Below, piece by piece: positions 1 to 8,188 of a stretch of DNA of 64,000 nucleotides. A model generated the notes under the pieces. The model saw nothing but the letters and a program-made list of their open reading frames with translations, was not told the origin of the DNA and did no database searches. The position numbers and the translations under genes were made by a program. The stretch spans positions 1 through 64,000 of the forward strand of contig JAVJOU010000016.1 of the NCBI GenBank assembly GCA_040216635.1, written 5' to 3'. Position 1 is the first letter of the stretch; the number at the start of each line of letters is the position of its first letter. The stretch is from UBA1479 sp040216635 (GTDB taxonomy: Bacteria; Pseudomonadota; Alphaproteobacteria; Rhodospirillales; Casp-alpha2).

Positions 1-885
1 GCTTTCTTCGATGCCATTGCCCCCATCGTGCACAAGGAATCCATCAACTTCGACGTGGCCTGGTTTCAAAGCCGCTACGACAAAGGCGACGGCAAGGACT
101 ACATCAACCTGCCGATGACCCGTGCCCAGTACGAAGACTTCATCGCCGCCCTGCTGGAAGCCGAAAAACATCAATTCAAGGAATGGGAAAAGGACACGCC
201 CTATTTCGAAGGCTGCCTGCCCATCGAAGTCATGGCCGAACGGGGGCCCAAAACCCTGTCCTTCGGCCCCATGAAGCCCGTGGGCCTGACCAATCCCCAT
301 GACCCGGACACCCGATTGGCCGCCGTCGTACAACTGCGTCAGGACAATGCCCTCGGCACGCTTTACAACATGGTCGGATTCCAGACCAAGCTGACTTACG
401 GCGAACAGGTGCGCGTGTTCCGGACCATTCCCGGCCTGGAAAATGCCGAGTTCGCGCGCTTGGGCGGCATTCACCGCAACACCTTCATCAATTCGCCCCG
501 GCTGCTGGACGGCGCTCTTCGCCTCAGGGCCCAGCCCCGCTTGCGTTTCGCCGGGCAGATCACGGGTTGCGAAGGCTATGTGGAAAGCGCCGGCATCGGG
601 TTGTTGGCCGGCCGTTTCGCCGCCGCCGAACGGTCGGGCGAAGCCCCGGCATTACCGCCGGCAACAACCTCGATCGGCGCCCTTCTGAACCACATTACGG
701 GCGGCGCCGATGCGGATACCTTCCAGCCCATGAATGCCAACTTCGGCCTGTTCCCGCCGCTGCCGACGGACGACCTTCCGAAAAAACAGCGCCCGCGCGG
801 CCGCGACCGCAAAACGCTGCTGGCCAAACGGGCGTTGGAAGACCTGGACGCCTGGATCAGCGGCGCCAGGGAAGCAGCCGAGTAA
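1..885 (+). CDS. trmFO: TrmFO, tRNA m5U54 methyltransferase (5' truncated by window)
   Basis: The frame is open from base 1, so the N-terminal FAD-binding part lies outside the window and about 294 C-terminal residues remain. TrmFO is the flavin- and methylenetetrahydrofolate-dependent enzyme that methylates U54 in the tRNA T-loop. Family-typical blocks are visible: YINLPMTRAQYEDF, FEGCLPIEVMAERG, LGGIHRNTFINSP and GQITGCEGYVESA. The C-terminus looks intact. Its last 29 bases overlap the 3' end of the convergent TPR gene, so no terminator fits between the two. Confidence is high because several long conserved blocks occur in the right order. Confidence 0.95.
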   Translation, partial: AFFDAIAPIVHKESINFDVAWFQSRYDKGDGKDYINLPMTRAQYEDFIAALLEAEKHQFKEWEKDTPYFEGCLPIEVMAERGPKTLSFGPMKPVGLTNPHDPDTRLAAVVQLRQDNALGTLYNMVGFQTKLTYGEQVRVFRTIPGLENAEFARLGGIHRNTFINSPRLLDGALRLRAQPRLRFAGQITGCEGYVESAGIGLLAGRFAAAERSGEAPALPPATTSIGALLNHITGGADADTFQPMNANFGLFPPLPTDDLPKKQRPRGRDRKTLLAKRALEDLDAWISGAREAAE

Positions 886-2446
886 GCCCGCGCCATCTTT
901 CCTTTGCGGGGCTGTCTGCGTCCCGGCCTGAAACGAGGGATTGCAGGTCTGCCGCGACCCGGGCCATGACCTCGGGCCAGTCGCCGAATTCCCGCTGCCG
1001 GTAAAGTCGCATGGTCGGATACCAGGGGCTGTCGCCGCGTTCGGTCATCCAGCGCCAATCCGGCACCTTGGGCAGCAACACCCAGACCGGTTTACCCAAA
1101 GCCCCGGCCAAATGCGCGACCGATGTATCGGCCGTGATCACCAGGTCCAGGCATTGGATCGCCGCGGCTGTATCGGCGAAATCCGAGAATTCATCGGAAA
1201 GATCCATGACATCGCCAGGCGCTGCGCGGAAAGTTTCCGGTGTGTCATCACGCAGCTTTTGCAGACTGAACATGGCGACGTCCGGTATTTGGGCCAGGGG
1301 CGTAAATGAATTCGGCGGGATCGACCTCTTCCAGTCGTTGGCGTTGGTGGGACTGCCGGTCCAGGCGATGCCGACATGCAGGCCTTGCCGTGCTTCGATC
1401 AAGGGTCGCAGACGGGAAAGATCACTGTCTTCGGCCGCCAAATAGGGAACCTGATTGGGCAGTGATCGTTCATCCGCGCCCAGCAGACGCATCGCCGACA
1501 TGGCCGGCACATACAGATCGAATGCATCGCGGCTGATGACGTCGTCACAGATTTCGGGGTCACTTGGCAAGGATTGCATCAGGCGTTTCATCGCAGGCTT
1601 GCAGGGCACGACGACCCGCCCGCACCGTTCGGCGATTAGTGGGATATAGCGGGCGAACTGAATGGCATCGCCGAACCCCTGTTCGCCGAAAAACAAAATC
1701 CGTTTTCCGGGTGCAGGCGCACCATCCCAATAGGGCTGCGTAACCTTCGGCAGCGCGATCTCCCCTGCCCGCCACCGCCATTCATAATCATCAATCCCGG
1801 CGGCGGGGCCGTGCATAGTCATCCGCACCATGCCGCGCGACATGCGTGTGTCGGCGTATATGGTGCTGTCTTCATCCAGTTCAGCCACCAGGCCGGTATA
1901 GGCGACCTCTGCCGCTGCATAGCGGCCCGCCTCCCACAGGGTCTTGGCCTGCGCCTGAACATAAGCCGGATCGCCATTGGTCAGGGCGATTGCGCGCTTG
2001 CTGGACGCCAGCGATCCGTCGAAATCCGCAAGGCGGCGTTGCGCCTGGGCCAGGGAAGCCCAGGCCCGCGCATCATCGGGTTTGGATGCAATCAACGCCT
2101 GGGCCGCCTGTACGGCACCTTGCCAGTCACGCGCCCTGTAGGCCCGGGCAAAGGCCTGCGCCATGGGATCATCATGTGCCGCGACGTGCTGAGATTCCGG
2201 TGCTGCCCCTTGGTCTCCTTGCCTGGGTTTGATCTCGTGGATGCGGCCGGTCTTCGTGGATGCCGCCAGCGCCGCTTGCACGGGCCGGGCACGCATCAGG
2301 GCTTGCTGGACTCGCATGTCCTGCGGATCCAGGGACGCGGCTTCGTCCAAATAGCGCAAGGCGTCGTCACGCAGACCGCAGTCCAAATAGAACAGACCGC
2401 GTTCAAGAAGCTTCGTGACAGATTGTTTCTGGGTGCCGTCGCTCAT
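857..2446 (-). CDS. TPR protein with heptosyltransferase-like (GT9-type) C-terminal domain
   Basis: About 529 residues. Residues 1-200 contain degenerate tetratricopeptide helices (for example RGLFYLDCGLRDDALRYLDE, and KPDDARAWASLAQAQRRLAD). The second half has blocks typical of the TPR plus glycosyltransferase-9-like proteins of alphaproteobacteria: GEQGFGDAIQFARYIPLI, HVGIAWTGSPTNANDWKRS and ADTSVAHLAGALGKPVW. I chose the start at 2446 (MSDGTQ) over an upstream in-frame start at 2473, which would add a short Gly/Pro peptide. The acceptor substrate is unknown; a role in surface or flagellar glycosylation is only inference. It ends inside the 3' end of trmFO on the other strand. Confidence 0.8.
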   Translation of the reverse strand: MSDGTQKQSVTKLLERGLFYLDCGLRDDALRYLDEAASLDPQDMRVQQALMRARPVQAALAASTKTGRIHEIKPRQGDQGAAPESQHVAAHDDPMAQAFARAYRARDWQGAVQAAQALIASKPDDARAWASLAQAQRRLADFDGSLASSKRAIALTNGDPAYVQAQAKTLWEAGRYAAAEVAYTGLVAELDEDSTIYADTRMSRGMVRMTMHGPAAGIDDYEWRWRAGEIALPKVTQPYWDGAPAPGKRILFFGEQGFGDAIQFARYIPLIAERCGRVVVPCKPAMKRLMQSLPSDPEICDDVISRDAFDLYVPAMSAMRLLGADERSLPNQVPYLAAEDSDLSRLRPLIEARQGLHVGIAWTGSPTNANDWKRSIPPNSFTPLAQIPDVAMFSLQKLRDDTPETFRAAPGDVMDLSDEFSDFADTAAAIQCLDLVITADTSVAHLAGALGKPVWVLLPKVPDWRWMTERGDSPWYPTMRLYRQREFGDWPEVMARVAADLQSLVSGRDADSPAKERWRGLTRLLPWRR

Positions 2447-2486
2447 GACCGCCGGTCCGCCCCCCTTTTTCAATGGGTGATATCCG

Positions 2487-3368
2487 CTAATACGTGCCGC
2501 GCAGCCGTGCCGCCAGCAGAACCAACGGCCGCAATCCGTCGATCCGCATTACGGCACCAGCGAACGGGTCGTAGCCGGCCTTTCGCAAGCGTTTAAGGTC
2601 CCGCCCGGCCAGCCGCGCCGGCAGAAATGCGGGCAATGCGGCGCGCGGTACGGCATGCCGGCGTGCCGACGTAAGGGCCCCTGCCGCGCGGTCCGCGATC
2701 TTTCGGACGACCTGGGCCAGTTCCGCTTCCTGTCCCGCGGGACCGCGGTCGTGCAGGCGACCAAGGTCCAATCCGGCATCGCGGCAATAATCGCCGGGAA
2801 GCCGGATGACACCGGACCGAAGATGGAACGGCACGGCACGGAGAATACCCGTCAAGGCATGCGCCATCGCCACGTCAGGCACGGCCGCCGCCGCAGGGCC
2901 CTTGTCCTGTCCCAGAACCTGCAGCGCCAGATTGAGAACCGGCACGGCCGTGCGAAGGACATGATCTTCCAATGCCGCCATGTCCGGCGGTGTGCCGCCT
3001 GCCAGATCGTCCTCGCGGGCGTCGATCAGATTTTCCATATCCTTGCGGTCCAGACCGAACCGCTGAACCGCCCAGGTCAGCGGTTCCGCCACGGGGTGTT
3101 TCGGCGGGGTTCCGGCGAAGACGTCGTCCAGGCGGTCCCGCCACCACTGCAGGCGCATGCGCCCGATCAGTTCCTCGGACACGGTTTCACGCACGCGGGC
3201 GATTTCCAGGTTGAAACCATAGACCGCCAGCAACCCTTCCCTCGCCTGGGAAGGGGCCAACAGCGCCGTGAGATAGCGGTCACGGTCGTCACGCCGCAGG
3301 TCATCCATAACCGGCGCCAGACGCTCCGGAGTGACGTATTCGGCAGTTGATTCGGCTGTTTTTGCCAT
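2487..3368 (-). CDS. Squalene/phytoene synthase family protein (NDUFAF6-like)
   Basis: About 293 residues, all-alpha isoprenyl synthase fold by family. Visible landmarks are DRDRYLTALLAP near the N-terminus, RLQWWRDRLDDVF, the first Asp-rich block LIDAREDDLAG, and the second GDYCRDAGLD. The family includes squalene/phytoene synthases and the NDUFAF6-type proteins linked to respiratory complex I assembly; the ARE-D-D-L version of the first motif favours the latter. The start at 3368 (MAKTAE) was chosen because the upstream extension is not family-like. In many alphaproteobacteria this gene directly follows secF-Mth938; here about 3.4 kb of other genes separates them. Confidence 0.8.
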   Translation of the reverse strand: MAKTAESTAEYVTPERLAPVMDDLRRDDRDRYLTALLAPSQAREGLLAVYGFNLEIARVRETVSEELIGRMRLQWWRDRLDDVFAGTPPKHPVAEPLTWAVQRFGLDRKDMENLIDAREDDLAGGTPPDMAALEDHVLRTAVPVLNLALQVLGQDKGPAAAAVPDVAMAHALTGILRAVPFHLRSGVIRLPGDYCRDAGLDLGRLHDRGPAGQEAELAQVVRKIADRAAGALTSARRHAVPRAALPAFLPARLAGRDLKRLRKAGYDPFAGAVMRIDGLRPLVLLAARLRGTY

Positions 3369-3599
3369 ATGCGGCCTAATTTCCTTCCTGTCACCAACGG
3401 TTTGCACAATTCCGCGCAAAGGCCCGGTAGGCCTTGTTATACGGCCCGAATCCGGGACCGGTGCAAGGAATATCGTTGAAGCGCATTTGCCAGGCCTTAT
3501 ATTCGCTGACATGCGGGCGGATATCGTAAGGACGTTAAAAAGTCCGGCCGCCGGAGTTGTTTGGGGTTCATTAGACTAATTTCGAAGGAGGGATGGGCC

Positions 3600-4205
3600 A
3601 TGGCCGCAATCCTATCAAATCTTAAAAGCACGGTAATCGCCGGCTTTATTCTGACCATCATCATGGTTCTCGCCGTCATGGGTATGACCGGCGAAGGGCA
3701 GCCCGGCGGCCACGCCTGGTTCGCCTTCCTGTTCCGTTGGCTGCATGTGCTGTCCGGCGTCATGTGGATCGGCCTGCTCTGGTATTTCAATTTCGTGCAG
3801 ATTCCCAACATGCCGAACATTCCCGACGAGCAGAAACCGGCCATCGGCAAGGTCATCGCACCGGCGGCCCTGTTCTGGTTCCGCTGGGGCGCCATGGCGA
3901 CCATCGTCACGGGCATCATCCTGGCCGGCATGAATGGTTATCTGGTCGATGCCATCACGCTGGGTCTGCAAAGCGGCGTCGCCAAGTCGACCGCCATCGG
4001 CATCGGCATGTGGCTGGGTACGATCATCTGGTTCAAAGTGTGGTACGTGATCTGGCCGAACCAGAAAAAGGCGCTCGGCATCGTCGAAGCCTCGGCCGAG
4101 GAAAAAGCCGCGGCGGCGCGTACAGCCATGCTGTTCTCGCGCACCAACACGCTGTTGTCGTTCCCCATGCTCTATTCCATGGTGTCGGCACAGAACGTCT
4201 TCTAG
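3600..4205 (+). CDS. PuuD-like (urate hydroxylase family) membrane protein, no cytochrome c tail
   Basis: 201 residues with about five hydrophobic segments, one near the N-terminus (VIAGFILTIIMVLAVMGM) and others around WLHVLSGVMWIGLLWYFNF, ATIVTGIILAGMNG and AIGIGMWLGTIIWFKVWYVI. The HVLSGVMWIGLLWYFNF block and the WPNQKKALG segment are typical of the membrane domain of PuuD-type urate oxidases. Full PuuD proteins carry a C-terminal cytochrome c domain; no CxxCH motif is present here, so urate oxidation is uncertain. The start at ATG 3600 follows a strong GAAGGAGGG ribosome site; an in-frame start at 3561 has no such support. An intrinsic terminator follows the stop. Confidence 0.7.
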   Translation: MAAILSNLKSTVIAGFILTIIMVLAVMGMTGEGQPGGHAWFAFLFRWLHVLSGVMWIGLLWYFNFVQIPNMPNIPDEQKPAIGKVIAPAALFWFRWGAMATIVTGIILAGMNGYLVDAITLGLQSGVAKSTAIGIGMWLGTIIWFKVWYVIWPNQKKALGIVEASAEEKAAAARTAMLFSRTNTLLSFPMLYSMVSAQNVF

Positions 4206-4229
4206 TAGACGTTTGAATTTCCAGGAACG

Positions 4230-4264
4230 CGGGGCGCTCCCAAGGGGCGCCCCGTTTTCTTTTG
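4230..4264 (+). terminator. Intrinsic terminator after the PuuD-like gene
   Basis: An 8-bp GC stem (4230-4237 with 4247-4254) and a 9-base loop are followed by TTTTCTTTT. It lies 25 bases after the stop codon at 4205. Confidence 0.85.
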
Positions 4265-4308
4265 CCTGGTTTGGCCCGTTTATGGCCCCAAGCGGATGCA
4301 CTCTCCCC

Positions 4309-4399
4309 GTCATGCCCGCGAAAGCGGGCATCCCGTTCTTATTTCACAAACTTAGGTATAGGAACCATTGATCGGATTCCCGCTTCCGCGGGAATGACG
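4309..4399. repeat. Paired palindromic (REP/BIME-like) element
   Basis: Two hairpins face each other. The left has stem ATGCCCGC with loop GAAA (4312-4331); the right has stem ATTCCCGC with loop TTCC (4376-4395). The outer bases CGTCAT and ATGACG also pair, making one composite inverted repeat of about 91 bases. Related CGTCATGCCCG/CGGGCATGAC units recur at 37115-37204 and 38554-38646, which supports a dispersed intergenic family. Confidence 0.75.
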
Positions 4400-4514
4400 A
4401 CGACATGGTTTCCGGCATTGCCGGCCAACCGACCTTCCCCATCTCGCCATGCAGGCGCACGAACCCGCCCGCGCCCCAAGGGCACGGCCGCGAAAACCGG
4501 GAAGAGATCGGGCC

Positions 4515-5210
4515 TTAAGCCGTCAGGTTGGCGCCGCCGAGAGAGCTCAGCGTTAAGGATGCCGCCTGGGCCCCCGCGTTCTGATGACGGCCAACTGCAT
4601 CGGCGATATCGTCGAACACCAAGGCGATGAACTCCGAGCGTCCTTCGCGCAATTCTTCGGACGAGAACGCGGGAATGTCCCGCCCCTCGCCAAGAATGGC
4701 GTTCAGCGCCTGGGTCACGGCCGGGTCTTCGGCAACGTCTTCGTCCGGCAATTCGCCCGCAAGCTCCTCAAGCTGAGCACGCGCATCGGCGATCAGCGCC
4801 TCTGCCTCGGCCAAGGTTGCATCCAGCGCCTGAAGGCCGGCCGTGTCGTCGTTGGCGATCAACTCTTCCTTACGGGCCGCGAGTACGCGGTCCAGGAACG
4901 GAGCAGCCACCTTGATGTCGGACAACAGACTTTCAAGATCGGAGCCGGATTGGGGCGGAGAGTCCTCTGCTTCGGAAAACGCCTTGTTCAAGCTGGTAAA
5001 AACAGCCTTGAGCGCCTCGGCCGCCGAAAGGGCCTTCGCTTCGCCACCGGAGAGTGCCCCCGGCAAACGGAAGGTTTCGGACGTGCTTTTGGCATCGCCG
5101 GTCTTGGCGTCGTCGCCGGTTCCGGTCGCTTTTTGGGCGTCTTTTTGTGAAGGAGTAGGACGATTTACAAGCTGGGAGGCCACGCCCCCCACTTTGGTTA
5201 CGTCGGTCAT
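4515..5210 (-). CDS. Hypothetical protein, Ala/Glu-rich, unrecognised
   Basis: 231 residues that I do not recognise. The first 50 are low-complexity (Thr, Ser, Lys, Asp) and probably disordered. Residues about 55-160 look helical (AEALKAVFTSLNKAFSEAE, LEALIADARAQLEELAGE-type segments). The C-terminal part has SEFIALVFDDIADAVG and ends in a Ser/Leu/Ala stretch. There is no signal peptide or membrane segment. GC content and codon use match the chromosome, unlike the AT-rich cassette immediately upstream (from 5220). It lies alone on its strand. It is probably a real gene given its length and codon bias. Confidence 0.6.
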   Translation of the reverse strand: MTDVTKVGGVASQLVNRPTPSQKDAQKATGTGDDAKTGDAKSTSETFRLPGALSGGEAKALSAAEALKAVFTSLNKAFSEAEDSPPQSGSDLESLLSDIKVAAPFLDRVLAARKEELIANDDTAGLQALDATLAEAEALIADARAQLEELAGELPDEDVAEDPAVTQALNAILGEGRDIPAFSSEELREGRSEFIALVFDDIADAVGRHQNAGAQAASLTLSSLGGANLTA

Positions 5211-5376
5211 TTTCTCTGTACGGCTTCCTAGTGGAAGCAGTCCTTCTGGATCGTTTTCCCGTTCTGGGACTCAGATCATCCTTCTGGAACGGAAAAAGTA
5301 TATAGAATTTGCCGATATAAGGGAAGCAGTGCCGCACATGCTATAGCGAAGACCTCAAAAAATATTCGACTTGCCT

Positions 5377-5401
5377 AATATCTACTCAGGACAGAATATC
5401 T
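5377..5401. promoter_or_regulatory. Direct repeat AATATCT x2 upstream of the 5433 gene
   Basis: AATATCT occurs at 5377-5383 and again at 5395-5401, 18 bp apart, in an AT-rich leader. TTGCCT (5371) with AATATC could form part of a promoter. The repeat could be an operator, but no regulator gene is seen in the cassette. Confidence 0.3.
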
Positions 5402-5432
5402 GTTGAATGCACCCTAAAGAGGAGAAATTATT

Positions 5433-5873
5433 ATGGTATTGCGTTGGTCGAAAAAATTATCTCGGACAGACGCCCAACAACCCACTGGAGGATATCCGGT
5501 TCCATATCTAAGATTCACATGTTCTGGTAGCCCGCATGATACGCAATTTTGGTTTCGGGACGTTTTCTTCAGCAGCTTAGTTTGGAGAAATAGCGTGTTT
5601 GGCCAACACCCAGTCGAAGAAGCTGATGTCGCAGTTGAGGTCACAATCCATGCAAATAACATGGGAATTCGGCAAATGACTTTGACTTATGACGCAGGAC
5701 GTCGAGCCAACAATAACACCCCGACGACGTACCTCCATTATGACCCGCAAACCGTAAATGACCTTAGAAACAATAATTTCACGGACGATTGGGTTGTATT
5801 AGAAAGGACGCCGCAAGGACATTTTCATCTTTCGATTCAAGCCGTCGCCCCTAAACCCAAACATTCGCCATGA
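5433..5873 (+). CDS. Small protein of a methyltransferase cassette, possibly a B3-like DNA-recognition domain
   Basis: 146 residues with a good ribosome site (AGAGGAGAAA, 5415-5424). The N-terminal KKLSRTDAQQPTGGYPVPYL followed by FWFRDVFF, a central VAVEVTIHANNMG and the C-terminal DDWVVLERTPQGHFHLSI resemble, from memory, the B3-like DNA-binding domains at the C-terminus of some restriction endonucleases (BfiI/NgoFVII type). That is inference only. No catalytic PLD, PD-(D/E)XK or HNH motif is visible. It converges on, and overlaps by 37 bases, an AT-rich DNA methyltransferase gene, which suggests a restriction-modification role. Base composition is clearly lower in GC than the flanks, a sign of transfer. 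Confidence 0.55.
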   Translation: MVLRWSKKLSRTDAQQPTGGYPVPYLRFTCSGSPHDTQFWFRDVFFSSLVWRNSVFGQHPVEEADVAVEVTIHANNMGIRQMTLTYDAGRRANNNTPTTYLHYDPQTVNDLRNNNFTDDWVVLERTPQGHFHLSIQAVAPKPKHSP

Positions 5874-6715
5874 ACGCGACGGCTAAACTCCTTTCCTACG
5901 ACAGTCTTTGAAGAACGTATCACTCTGCAATCTGCAGAGGGGACGCATTCTTCAATGCGAGACTTGGCCACTTTTATAAGATCTATTGGATCACGCTTAA
6001 ATTCTTTCATTCTCTTATTCAACTCAATCCCTATTGAGGATCGACCTTCCATAGCCGCCGCAACAAGGAAGCTCCCGGACCCAAATGCATTATCTAAAAC
6101 GACATCCCCAGGGTCTGTGTACGTTCTGATCAAGTAACGCCCAAGCTCCACCGGCTTTTGCGTCGAGTGCCAAACACGCCCCTCACTTTCGGCGGTCTTG
6201 AAGTAAACGACATCCGTTGGGTAGCGGCCCCCCTCACTCTTCACCAAGACAGGATTGAAATCGCCATAACAGCCAGTTAGCTGGTTCTTTCGCACTCCCT
6301 TGTTGTATGCTTCCCCTGGTGACATTTGCGGATGATATTTCGGCTGCTGCGGGTAAAAGATACAAATATCCTCGTGGCGCCGAAGTGGCTGTTTCTTCGC
6401 ATTCAAAAAATTCGTGGGCTTCGACTTCACCCAAGTCACGCGGTACTTGAATAATTTTTCCTGGCTTAAAATTAGGCGCGCAGTGAAAGGGCCCTGCCCC
6501 ATCAACGCCACGACCCCTTTCGGGGCGAGAATTCGTCGATAGTGTGCCCACAATGATTCCAGCGAAATAACGCTATCCCACGCATTCTGCGTAGTCCCAT
6601 ACGGCAGATCACATAAGATAAAATTCACTGACTGATCTGGAATTGAAGCCATTGCATCAAGGCAATCGCCCTCAATTAACAGAGCTGATAGCCCATCCAT
6701 TTTGGTATTCTGCAT
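5837..6715 (-). CDS. Site-specific DNA methyltransferase (N4/N6, beta-type motif order)
   Basis: About 292 residues. The catalytic motif is a DPPY variant, CDLPYGTTQNAWD, near residue 36; the SAM-binding motif LDNAFGSGSFLVAAAMEG follows near residue 210. That order defines the beta class of amino-methyltransferases acting on adenine N6 or cytosine N4. WHSTQKPVELGRYLIRTY is also family-typical. The start is uncertain: ATG 6715 is used here, while an in-frame TTG at 6745 and ATG 6700 are alternatives, none with a strong ribosome site. The gene is AT-rich and overlaps the end of the 146-residue protein gene on the other strand. The target sequence cannot be read from the DNA. Confidence 0.88.
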   Translation of the reverse strand: MQNTKMDGLSALLIEGDCLDAMASIPDQSVNFILCDLPYGTTQNAWDSVISLESLWAHYRRILAPKGVVALMGQGPFTARLILSQEKLFKYRVTWVKSKPTNFLNAKKQPLRRHEDICIFYPQQPKYHPQMSPGEAYNKGVRKNQLTGCYGDFNPVLVKSEGGRYPTDVVYFKTAESEGRVWHSTQKPVELGRYLIRTYTDPGDVVLDNAFGSGSFLVAAAMEGRSSIGIELNKRMKEFKRDPIDLIKVAKSRIEECVPSADCRVIRSSKTVVGKEFSRRVHGECLGLGATA

Positions 6716-6807
6716 TTGAAAATTTGCCCAGATTAGTTTGCCCAAGCAGATTGTCTTCTTATTGAGTAAAAGACGGGTTAATCATCGTTAAATTGTTGTT
6801 TTATAAT

Positions 6808-6817
6808 GTAAATTTAC
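6808..6817. promoter_or_regulatory. Perfect palindrome GTAAATTTAC upstream of the methyltransferase
   Basis: A 10-bp perfect palindrome in the AT-rich gap between the methyltransferase and the Mth938 stop codon, next to TATAAT (6802-6807, plus strand) and a matching AT-rich box on the minus strand. It may be a promoter or operator of the cassette. Confidence 0.3.
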
Positions 6818-6819
6818 CT

Positions 6820-7218
6820 TCAATCGATTGCCAGAATCGCTCCGGCGGCGCGCCTGTCCTCGCCCAACAGCACATTGAACGTGCGGCAGGCCGCCCCTGT
6901 ATCCATCCATTCCACGGCGATGCCGCGGGCGCGCAGATCCTGGCGCAGCCCCTTGGGTGGCGCCACGAATTTCGCCCCGCATCCAATCACGAGAATTTCC
7001 GCGTAGGGCTCCGGCGCCCCATCGCCCGTCAAGGCCTGATGCAGTTGATCCGCATCCAGGTCATCGACCGTGTGGGCCGCCCAGGACAGACATAAATCCG
7101 GCCAGATCAAGATGGAGCCGTCGAAGGTTTCGCCAGTGACCCGGAACCGCCCTTCCCCGTAGGTCTGGATCACTTTCCGACCGGCGGGAACAAGGGGGGT
7201 GACGTCTATTCCGGGCAT
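6820..7218 (-). CDS. Mth938-like (DUF498/NDUFAF3-type) protein
   Basis: About 132 residues. GRKVIQTYGEGRFRVTG, FDGSILIWPD, PEILVIGCG-type (EILVIGCGAKF) and MDTGAACRTFNVLLGEDRR are the characteristic blocks of the Mth938 family, which includes the mitochondrial complex I assembly factor NDUFAF3. The start at 7218 lies 13 bases after the secF stop, so it is probably translated with secDF. The stop codon is immediately followed by the AT-rich foreign-looking segment, which marks a likely insertion boundary. Molecular function is not known for the bacterial members. Confidence 0.85.
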   Translation of the reverse strand: MPGIDVTPLVPAGRKVIQTYGEGRFRVTGETFDGSILIWPDLCLSWAAHTVDDLDADQLHQALTGDGAPEPYAEILVIGCGAKFVAPPKGLRQDLRARGIAVEWMDTGAACRTFNVLLGEDRRAAGAILAID

Positions 7219-7231
7219 ATCGGCGGTGCGT

Positions 7232-8170
7232 TTACGGCGTTTCCGCCGCCTCCTCGGAGGCGTCGCCGCCGCTGCGCGCACGGGCGGCAACGTTCGTATA
7301 AAGAAGCAACGGCGAAGCCACGCAGATCGACGAATACGTCCCGACCAGCACGCCGAAGATCATGGCGAAGGAAAAGTCCCGGATCACTTCACCGCCCAGG
7401 AAGAACAAGGCCAGCAAGGCGACCAGGGTGGTGATCGAGGTCATCAAGGTACGGGACAAGGTCGCGTTGATGGAGCCGTTCAGCAGTTCGGGAATAGGCT
7501 TGGTCTTGAACTTGCGCAGGTCTTCACGGATGCGGTCGAACACCACGACCGTATCGTTGATGGAATACCCCGCGATCGTCAGCACGGCAGCCACCGTCGA
7601 CAGATTGAATTCCAGCCCCAGCAACGAAAAGATACCCAGGGTCAGGAACACGTCATGGGTCAAGGCCGCGACGGCGCCCAGACCGAACTGCCATTCAAAC
7701 CGCAGCCAGATGTAGATCAGCATGGCCATGATCGCCATACCAACGGCCAGCACGCCGTCGAGCAGCAATTCCGATGACACCTTGGGTCCGACGAATTCGA
7801 CCCGGCGGTAATCGACCCCCGTTCCCAGCGCATCCTTGACCGCCGTCACGGCGGCCTGTTGCGCGGACGCATCGCCTTCCTGCGCGGCGATGCGGATCAG
7901 CACGTCGGACGGATGACCGAATTCCTGCAGACTGACCTCGCCCAATCCCAACGATCCAAGCTGGCCGCGCATTTGCCCCAGGTTGGCCGCCTGCGGCATG
8001 CGGACTTCGACCAGAATCCCGCCCTGAAAATCAATACCGAAATTCATGCCCTTCACGAACACCATGGCCAGGGACAGCACCACGGCAGCCGTGGAAATCA
8101 TCATGAACAGTTTGCGGAACCGCATGAAGGGAATGGCGATGTCGTCGGGAACGATTTTCAGAAGTCGCAT
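7232..8170 (-). CDS. secF: SecF, protein translocase subunit
   Basis: 312 residues with six predicted membrane segments and a large periplasmic loop after the first. With SecD it forms the proton-motive-force-driven complex that assists SecYEG export. Typical segments are GMNFGIDFQGGILVEVR after the first membrane helix, FVGPKVSSELLLDGV, and GYSINDTVVVFDRIRED in the cytoplasmic loop. The C-terminus is Arg/Ala/Glu-rich. It starts 18 bases downstream of secD in the order yajC-secD-secF. Confidence 0.97.
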   Translation of the reverse strand: MRLLKIVPDDIAIPFMRFRKLFMMISTAAVVLSLAMVFVKGMNFGIDFQGGILVEVRMPQAANLGQMRGQLGSLGLGEVSLQEFGHPSDVLIRIAAQEGDASAQQAAVTAVKDALGTGVDYRRVEFVGPKVSSELLLDGVLAVGMAIMAMLIYIWLRFEWQFGLGAVAALTHDVFLTLGIFSLLGLEFNLSTVAAVLTIAGYSINDTVVVFDRIREDLRKFKTKPIPELLNGSINATLSRTLMTSITTLVALLALFFLGGEVIRDFSFAMIFGVLVGTYSSICVASPLLLYTNVAARARSGGDASEEAAETP

Positions 8171-8188
8171 GTGATTATCTCCCCCGCC

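Larger units (their letters stand above)
4206..4514. other. Gene-free stretch with terminator and palindromic repeat
   Basis: About 309 bases between convergent genes. It holds the terminator at 4230 and the paired palindromic element at 4309-4399; I see no convincing coding frame in the rest. Confidence 0.7.
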
